In this document: positions 59,545 to 64,000 of the stretch, one piece after another
Position numbering within the stretch: position 1 is the first letter of the stretch
Layout of the letters: each line of letters begins with the position of its first letter
From: DAOTWY01 sp003696565
GTDB taxonomy: Bacteria > Chloroflexota > Anaerolineae > Aggregatilineales > Phototrophicaceae
Reading direction: 5' to 3'
NCBI GenBank assembly: GCA_034435635.1
Contig: DAOTWY010000055.1
Coordinates: 1-64,000 of the forward strand
DNA: 64,000 nt
Made by a program: the position numbers and the translations under genes
Notes under the pieces: model-generated
Seen by the model: the letters and a program-made list of their open reading frames with translations, nothing else
What the model was told of the DNA's origin: nothing
Database searches by the model: none

Positions 59545-60075
59545 TTTTAATGCTTGTCTTGCTGCTTGTTGGATTCGTTGACTAGGGTCTTGGCAGCACA
59601 ACATAAGATCGGGGATTGCACGTTTATCCCCTAATATCCCCAAGGCGTAAATAGCGCGATGCCGTACATGCAATTTATGATCTTGTAGGGCTTTTAAAAG
59701 CCCAGGGACTGCTTCAACATATCCTAGTGTGGCTAGTCCCGCTGCTGCACGATACCGCACATCAGCATCTTTGTCATGTTTTAAGGCGTGTAAAAAAATT
59801 GGCAGAGCATCTTGTGCTTTTAAGCGTTCTAGAGCATATAACACATGATAGCGTACATGCGCGTCAACATCATCAACCATGGCGATTAAAGCTTGTATGG
59901 CTGTTGCATCTCCCAACTCTCCAAGTGTATATGCGGCACGTTCCCGAATGATGGCAATTGGACTGTGCAGAGCATCTAACAGCTGGGGGAGTGCTTCATG
60001 AAATGTGTTAAGCAACTGAACTGCTGCTCGGCGGTGAATGTGCCAATCCCATTCTGCTAATGCCTTATGAATCAT
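59482..60075 (-). CDS. HEAT-repeat protein
   Basis: About 197 residues built almost wholly of five to six HEAT/PBS-lyase-type repeats: 'IIRERAAYTLGELGDATAIQ', 'HVRYHVLYALERLKAQDALP', 'DVRYRAAAGLATLGYVEAVP', 'HVRHRAIYALGILGDKRAIP'. It is probably a protein-binding scaffold. It starts inside the end of the Dabb gene (ATG 60075 against a stop at 60065), so they are coupled. The last 63 bases lie antisense to the stand-alone accessory-domain gene. Confidence 0.85.
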   Translation of the reverse strand: MIHKALAEWDWHIHRRAAVQLLNTFHEALPQLLDALHSPIAIIRERAAYTLGELGDATAIQALIAMVDDVDAHVRYHVLYALERLKAQDALPIFLHALKHDKDADVRYRAAAGLATLGYVEAVPGLLKALQDHKLHVRHRAIYALGILGDKRAIPDLMLCCQDPSQRIQQAARQALKLLGEEHPTHILHINRDAVDL

Positions 60076-60355
60076 AATCCACAGCGATAATGCTACTTGT
60101 GACACTTTTTATATAATTTACAACCTCTTGATGCTCTGGATGTGCCTGATATGTATTTAAATCTTCAAGCGTATCGAATTGAGAAATCAACGCTAAATCA
60201 TAATTACGTGCTGATTCAATGACGTTGATACCAACCTCATAATGCTTAATTTGTGGTATTCTCTTAGGCAAAGCCATGAGTTTGCTTTTAATCGTTTGTG
60301 CCGTCTCTTGATTAGGTGTTACTAATTTGAAGAATACGACATGAGTAATCATCAT
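60065..60355 (-). CDS. Dabb-domain (stress-responsive alpha/beta barrel) protein
   Basis: 96 residues. 'MITHVVFFKLVTPNQETAQT', 'LPKRIPQIKHYEVGINVIES', 'LALISQFDTLEDLNTYQAHP' and 'HQEVVNYIKSV' follow the Dabb consensus, a dimeric ferredoxin-like fold of mostly unknown chemistry. ATG 60355 follows AAAGGA; the extension to 60373 is rejected. Operon with the HEAT gene. Confidence 0.9.
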   Translation of the reverse strand: MMITHVVFFKLVTPNQETAQTIKSKLMALPKRIPQIKHYEVGINVIESARNYDLALISQFDTLEDLNTYQAHPEHQEVVNYIKSVTSSIIAVDYDS

Positions 60356-60407
60356 TTGTTCCTTTTTGCACATTCATTCCGCTTATTTTAACACGCTTAT
60401 AAGAGAA

Positions 60408-60436
60408 TTGAGTGAAAACATCATTTGATGTATAAT
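60408..60436 (+). promoter_or_regulatory. Sigma70-type promoter upstream of dnaN
   Basis: -35 TTGAGT (60408-60413) and a perfect -10 TATAAT (60431-60436) are separated by 17 bases. RNA starting near 60443 would have a leader of about 180 bases before dnaN. The leader holds a small CGCGG/CCGCG hairpin near 60506-60522 and no other recognised element. Confidence 0.75.
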
Positions 60437-60622
60437 TTTGGGATAATTTGGGAAATTATAGTAGTGAACATGGTATTATAACCAAGTTCCCCATGCATAA
60501 AAATCGCGGTTGTGTGCCGCGCATAATCTTTTGTTTGATGCACGGCGGTAGCAAGATACACCGGTTGTGCTTCTCTGCACTCGATGTTATAAGGTCGGGT
60601 GGTTTCCAGCACGGAGGTTTTA

Positions 60623-61762
60623 ATGAAAATATCGGTTTTACAAGAAAACCTAGCAAAAGGCTTAAGTATTGTCAGTAGGGCAGTAGAAAACCGCCCGACA
60701 ATGCCCGTTTTGGGGAATGTGTTGCTCCAAACAGAGGATGCACGGTTACGGTTAGCGGCTATCAACATGACGCTTGGGATGGGCATTACTTGCCGGATTG
60801 GTGCTAAGGTAGAACAGCATGGGGCGGTGACCTTACCGTCAAAGACATTTGCGGATTTGGTTAATAACCTTTCCCCAGAAAAAGTTGAGCTAGAGCTAGA
60901 CGACGCGACACAAACCATGCATTTGCGGTGTGGGGGCACTAAAGCCAATATCAAGGGGATAGATGCGGATGAATTCCCGCCGGTTCGTACAGATGGCACA
61001 GGTGATTTTGTTGTGGAAGGCAAAATCTTGAAAGAGATGATTTTGCAGACTGTTTTCGCAGCGGCAACCGAAGATGCACGCCCTATTCTTACCGGGGTTT
61101 ATGTGCGCTTGGAAGGGAATACCCTCACTATGGCTGCAGCAGATGGGTATCGCCTGGCTGTTCGTACCACGAAGCTGGATCAGGAATTTGCCAACCCTGT
61201 TGAAATGGTCATCCCTGCCAAATCTCTAGCTGAAGTTGCCCGTATTATCAGCGATGAGGATAGTGAAGTCCTGATAACACTGCCTGGTGAACAGAACCTT
61301 GTGATGTTCCATATGAAAAACGTGGATGTTTCTTCTCAATTACTTGAGGGCAAATTCCCGGATTTTACCGCGATTATCCCCAAAACATACAGCACTGCCA
61401 CAGTGATGTATACCTCAGAGTTGTTGCGTGCATGCCAACGGGCAGAGATTTTTGCACGGGATAGTGCTTATAGCGGACGTTTGTATGTTACCCCGCCCAG
61501 AGGACCCGGTGAACCTGGTGAGGTCAAAGTTGCCAGCAGCAGCACAGAGCGCGGTGATAATGAGGGTATTGTGGACGCTTCTGTAGAAGGTGAACCGTTA
61601 GATATTTCCTTCAATATTAAATATCTCATCGATGTGTTGCGTGTTATCCCAGATGAGCGTGTTGTGTTGCAAAGCAATGGCTCGGCGAACCCCGGCGTGA
61701 TCCGACCAGAAAACCGTGATGACTTCATTCATGTGATTATGCCGATGAGTATGACCCGTTAA
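60623..61762 (+). CDS. dnaN: DNA polymerase III sliding clamp (beta subunit)
   Basis: 379 residues, normal length. The N-terminus 'MKISVLQENLAKGLSIVSRA' and 'RPTMPVLGNVLLQTEDARLR' start the first of three clamp domains; 'VFAAATEDARPILTGVYVRL' opens the second and the protein ends 'FIHVIMPMSMTR' as expected for the third. The ring dimer tethers polymerase to DNA. GGAGG lies just before ATG 60623. dnaA and recF are not beside it; a terminator and rpsD follow. Confidence 0.97.
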   Translation: MKISVLQENLAKGLSIVSRAVENRPTMPVLGNVLLQTEDARLRLAAINMTLGMGITCRIGAKVEQHGAVTLPSKTFADLVNNLSPEKVELELDDATQTMHLRCGGTKANIKGIDADEFPPVRTDGTGDFVVEGKILKEMILQTVFAAATEDARPILTGVYVRLEGNTLTMAAADGYRLAVRTTKLDQEFANPVEMVIPAKSLAEVARIISDEDSEVLITLPGEQNLVMFHMKNVDVSSQLLEGKFPDFTAIIPKTYSTATVMYTSELLRACQRAEIFARDSAYSGRLYVTPPRGPGEPGEVKVASSSTERGDNEGIVDASVEGEPLDISFNIKYLIDVLRVIPDERVVLQSNGSANPGVIRPENRDDFIHVIMPMSMTR

Positions 61763-61788
61763 AACTTACCCTAGAAATCTCATAAAAA

Positions 61789-61835
61789 CCCGTTACAATA
61801 CCTTGCACTTCCGTTAGACTGTAACGGGCTTTTTG
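61789..61835 (+). terminator. Rho-independent terminator of dnaN
   Basis: A 9-bp stem CCCGTTACA/TGTAACGGG (61789-61797 with 61820-61828) with a 22-base loop is followed by CTTTTTG. Confidence 0.82.
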
Positions 61836-61865
61836 TTTGCCCGTATAAGACATGAGGTTTTTTGA

Positions 61866-62492
61866 ATGGCATCATATCACGGACCGAAGGCAAAGGTTCA
61901 GCGCCGCTTTGGCGAAGTGCTGATCCCACGCCGTAAATATCAAAAAATTCTGGAGAATCGTCCCTATCCGCCTGGCGATCATGGGCGCGAAAAGCAATTC
62001 CGTTCTGGTCGGCGGAGTGACTTTGGTTTGCAGTTGGACGAAAAGCAGAAGCTGGCTTTTATCTATAATGTGCGTGAAAGACAACTGCGTAACTATTATA
62101 AAAAAGCTGCTAAAATGACTGGGCGTACGGGTGAAAACCTGTTAATTTTGCTGGAACGCCGTTTGGATAACATCGTTTATCGTGCTGGTTTTGCAGCGAC
62201 TATCTGGCAAGCACGTCAGTTTGTGGGGCATGGGCATATCCTAGTGAATGGCAACCGTGTGAACTTGCCTTCTTATCAGGTACAGCCTGGTGATGTGATT
62301 AGTATCCAACCTAAGATGCAGAAAAACCCACAAATCGTCGAATTGCTGGAACAAGGTGTGGCTGCACCAGATTATTTGGCGGTGGAAGCAGACCAGTTCA
62401 AAGCGACCTTGAATCGCTTACCAGAAGGGAAAGAAATTCCCGTACCGGTTGATATTCAACTTGTGGTTGAATACTACAACCGCCTGACGTAA
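61866..62492 (+). CDS. rpsD: 30S ribosomal protein S4
   Basis: 208 residues. 'PKAKVQRRFGEVLIPRRKYQ' begins the protein; the S4 RNA-binding domain has 'LERRLDNIVYRAGFAATIWQ', 'ARQFVGHGHILVNGNRVNLP' and 'SYQVQPGDVISIQPKMQKNP'. It is a primary 16S-binding protein that nucleates small-subunit assembly. It lacks the N-terminal four-Cys zinc finger. It stands alone rather than in the alpha operon, with its own terminator. Confidence 0.97.
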   Translation: MASYHGPKAKVQRRFGEVLIPRRKYQKILENRPYPPGDHGREKQFRSGRRSDFGLQLDEKQKLAFIYNVRERQLRNYYKKAAKMTGRTGENLLILLERRLDNIVYRAGFAATIWQARQFVGHGHILVNGNRVNLPSYQVQPGDVISIQPKMQKNPQIVELLEQGVAAPDYLAVEADQFKATLNRLPEGKEIPVPVDIQLVVEYYNRLT

Positions 62493-62508
62493 TCCAGAAA
62501 TTCCTTTG

Positions 62509-62539
62509 AACCCCATCACCTGATGGGGTTTTTTGTTTT
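62509..62539 (+). terminator. Rho-independent terminator of rpsD
   Basis: AACCCCAT/ATGGGGTT stem (62509-62516 with 62523-62530) with a 6-base loop is followed by TTTTGTTTT. Confidence 0.88.
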
Positions 62540-62643
62540 GCCACGTTCGTAAGGTATCCTCACACGGTAACGTCAAAAATATAAGAGAAATACCGTAGGA
62601 CTTTTTGCAATTGGCTTGTGAGCTAAAACATGAGGACTAATCT

Positions 62644-63078
62644 ATGGAAAATCGCATTGTCACTGTGACACTTGAAGATCATTATTTGGCAATGGCTCAA
62701 TCGCGTCAGCATCAATGGATGGCAGATTTACCTGTTGAAAGCGGCGGGGATGACCAAGCACCTACACCGGAAGAACTGGTGATGGGCACGTTAGGGTCAT
62801 GTATGGCGCAAACGGCTAAACTGTATGCTAATCGTAAGGGGTGGCAAATTGATAAGATCACTGTCGAACTGAGTTTTGAACGATTTAGCGGGAAAGATTA
62901 TCCTGGCTATGACGGGGATGCCCCGTTTGTGCATGAAATTCGGGAACATATTACCGTAGAAGGTCCACTGGATGACGAGCAAAAAGCCCGTATTGTTGAA
63001 ATTATGGGCAAGTGCCCTATCCGGCGATTGATTCAAAGTCCGGCATTTTTTGTTGAAGCTACGCCACAAACTGAATGA
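62644..63078 (+). CDS. OsmC-family protein
   Basis: 144 residues. 'PTPEELVMGTLGSCMAQTAK' carries the first reactive cysteine and 'MGKCPIRRLIQSP' the second, as in OsmC/Ohr peroxide-reducing proteins. The Glu/Arg pattern is of the general OsmC (YhfA) type rather than Ohr. It likely reduces organic hydroperoxides or has a related thiol role. GAGGACT precedes the ATG. The small membrane protein gene overlaps its stop by ATGA. Confidence 0.92.
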   Translation: MENRIVTVTLEDHYLAMAQSRQHQWMADLPVESGGDDQAPTPEELVMGTLGSCMAQTAKLYANRKGWQIDKITVELSFERFSGKDYPGYDGDAPFVHEIREHITVEGPLDDEQKARIVEIMGKCPIRRLIQSPAFFVEATPQTE

Positions 63079-63314
63079 TGGTGCCGGAATATGACCAGGA
63101 AATTGAATTAGATGGTGTTAACGATTGGTTGTTAACCGATGATGATCTGATTCAATCAGAAGGGTGGACATGGCAACGTGCGATTTATCTTCTGATTGCA
63201 TTACTGATGATTATTGCTATGTTGACGGTGTATGTTCTGCTACCGTTGATTCAAAGCAATTTGCCATCTGTGCCGCCCACTACGCCGATTCCTTTGCCTG
63301 GCTCAATGGTGTAA
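63075..63314 (+). CDS. Small single-pass membrane protein
   Basis: 79 residues: an acidic N-terminus ('YDQEIELDGVNDWLLTDDD'), one membrane helix ('AIYLLIALLMIIAMLTVYVL') and a short Pro-rich outer tail. It begins at the ATGA overlap with the OsmC-like gene, so it is translated with it. No family recognised. Confidence 0.7.
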   Translation: MMVPEYDQEIELDGVNDWLLTDDDLIQSEGWTWQRAIYLLIALLMIIAMLTVYVLLPLIQSNLPSVPPTTPIPLPGSMV

Positions 63315-63316
63315 AT

Positions 63317-63390
63317 AACGCGGGGGGAAGTTTTTCTCGTAGTGGTTGCCAAGAGAGAAATCCCCTGGCAACGTCACTCACCCCCACGTT
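63317..63390. repeat. Nested inverted repeat in a convergent gap
   Basis: Outer arms AACGCGGGGG/CCCCCACGTT (63317-63326 with 63381-63390, one mismatch) enclose an inner GTTGCCA/TGGCAAC stem (63345-63351 with 63366-63372) and AGTG/CACT. Three bases after the small-membrane-protein stop. No T run. It may be a large bidirectional stem, a structured RNA or a decayed miniature element. Confidence 0.5.
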
Positions 63391-63449
63391 GTATATATAA
63401 GATTGGTTTCTTAAAATACCTGCATATAACAAACGTTACGTCTGTTATT

Positions 63450-64000
63450 TTATTTCTTATATGGTAATACCTCACGCGGCTTGCTGCCTTCTGTGGGTGG
63501 ACCAACTACACCTTCCGCTTCCATCACGTCAATCAAACGGGCTGCGCGGGTATAACCAATACGTAACCGACGTTGCAATAATGACACAGAAGCTTTGTTG
63601 AGACGGCGCACTAATTCGACTGCTTCGGCATAAAGTTCATCTTCATGTCCTGCTTCATCCACACTGGTTGAGCCGTATCCAGCTGAATGATTATCTGGAT
63701 TAGCGGGGGATGTTTCATCCCAAAAGGCTTTTTGTGTGGAAGGGGGTGGTGATGCCATGAAGCGATCCCCCTTTGGAATGATAGAAGCTGTGGATTCGTT
63801 TGAGTTATCCATGACCAATGCCGTAATTGGTTTTTGTTCAGTAGCGACCCCTTGCGACCGCCAATAACGGCAGATGTTGTTGATTTCCATATCGGAAACA
63901 AACACACCTTGTAACCGTTGAGGCGCGGGGGAATCCCCACTCATATAGAGCATATCCCCTTTACCAAGCAAGCGTTCTGCGCCTGGTTGATCTAAGATCA
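63450..64000 (-). CDS. FtsK/SpoIIIE DNA translocase, C-terminal part (cut by window edge)
   Basis: At least 183 residues, open to the window edge. The visible part begins 'ILDQPGAERLLGKGDMLYMS', the conserved end of the RecA-like motor, and continues 'PQRLQGVFVSDMEINNICRY'. An Asp/Ser/Pro-rich linker leads to the gamma winged helix ('LYAEAVELVRRLNKASVSLL', 'GYTRAARLIDVMEAEGVVGP'), which reads KOPS-type DNA sequences and activates XerD. The motor and membrane domains lie beyond the window. Confidence 0.95.
   Translation of the reverse strand, partial: ILDQPGAERLLGKGDMLYMSGDSPAPQRLQGVFVSDMEINNICRYWRSQGVATEQKPITALVMDNSNESTASIIPKGDRFMASPPPSTQKAFWDETSPANPDNHSAGYGSTSVDEAGHEDELYAEAVELVRRLNKASVSLLQRRLRIGYTRAARLIDVMEAEGVVGPPTEGSKPREVLPYKK

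Noticed and set aside
60374..60622. Chromosomal origin next to dnaN
   Set aside because: No DnaA boxes (TTATNCACA) or clusters were seen and dnaA is absent.
60448..60678. Small gene overlapping the dnaN start
   Set aside because: It would cover the dnaN ribosome site and first codons out of frame, with no start signal or domain.
1..64000. tRNA or rRNA genes, CRISPR arrays, insertion sequences, prophage
   Set aside because: Intergenic stretches were read for tRNA-like cloverleaf ends, regularly spaced repeats and transposase motifs; none was convincing.

Overview
The window is 64 kb of protein-coding bacterial DNA with moderate GC and short intergenic gaps. It has no rRNA, tRNA, CRISPR array, transposase or phage gene that I could recognise. 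The style suggests Chloroflexota, probably Anaerolineae: many secreted or anchored proteins have Pro/Thr linkers, TPR-TM-TolB propeller proteins, YfhO-like and GT39-like membrane enzymes with C-terminal beta-sandwich domains, LLM flavin oxidoreductases, and orphan FHA and Clp-N proteins. This placement is inference; no phylogenetic marker was compared. dnaN, rpsD, recD2, tsaD and ftsK mark it as chromosomal.

Layout. 1-2.9 kb: end of an envelope glycosyltransferase-like gene, then a Fur regulator translationally coupled to a Usp-Usp-DUF389 membrane protein. 2.9-10.6 kb (minus): tsaD, a class I terpene synthase, PspC, a methyltransferase, a YfhO-like enzyme, a Cys-cluster protein and a chemoreceptor without a HAMP domain. 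10.7-24.5 kb: lipoproteins, a GT9 enzyme, an LLM oxidoreductase, two extended SDRs, DUF1499, a SAF-domain lipoprotein, RecD2, YceI, FHA-TM and a tandem Clp-N protein. 24.5-31 kb (minus): a three-gene TPR/TM/propeller operon, then an NHL-thioredoxin coupled to a secreted LpqC-like esterase. 31-41 kb: Zn-alcohol dehydrogenase, DUF1269, SbcD, cysteine synthase with an elaborate leader, GT39-like, Pcm, methyltransferase, threonine dehydratase and a PaaI-type thioesterase. 41-50 kb (minus): proline dehydrogenase, lactate permease, and an alpha-glucoside ABC importer operon ending in trehalose synthase. 50-60 kb: site-2 protease, acyl-CoA synthetase, an intracellular trypsin-like protease, pectin-acetylesterase-like, ABC-2-like, SH3-CARDB, and HEAT and Dabb proteins. 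60-64 kb: dnaN, rpsD, OsmC and the end of ftsK.

The most striking element is the 310-base leader of the cysteine synthase gene (35575-35884, minus strand). It contains a near-consensus promoter, a Shine-Dalgarno, a 10-codon leader peptide MMLNCCICLK with three Cys codons, and three mutually exclusive RNA structures: a protector hairpin over the Cys codons, an antiterminator and an intrinsic terminator. This is the full architecture of classical ribosome-mediated attenuation responding to cysteinyl-tRNA, read directly from the sequence.

How the genes may work together (inference): the agl-like importer plus TreS would take up maltose- or trehalose-type sugars and interconvert them. Lactate permease, proline dehydrogenase and threonine dehydratase suggest use of small organic and amino acids. 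The secreted esterases and surface lipoproteins suggest a heterotroph feeding on polymers or necromass.
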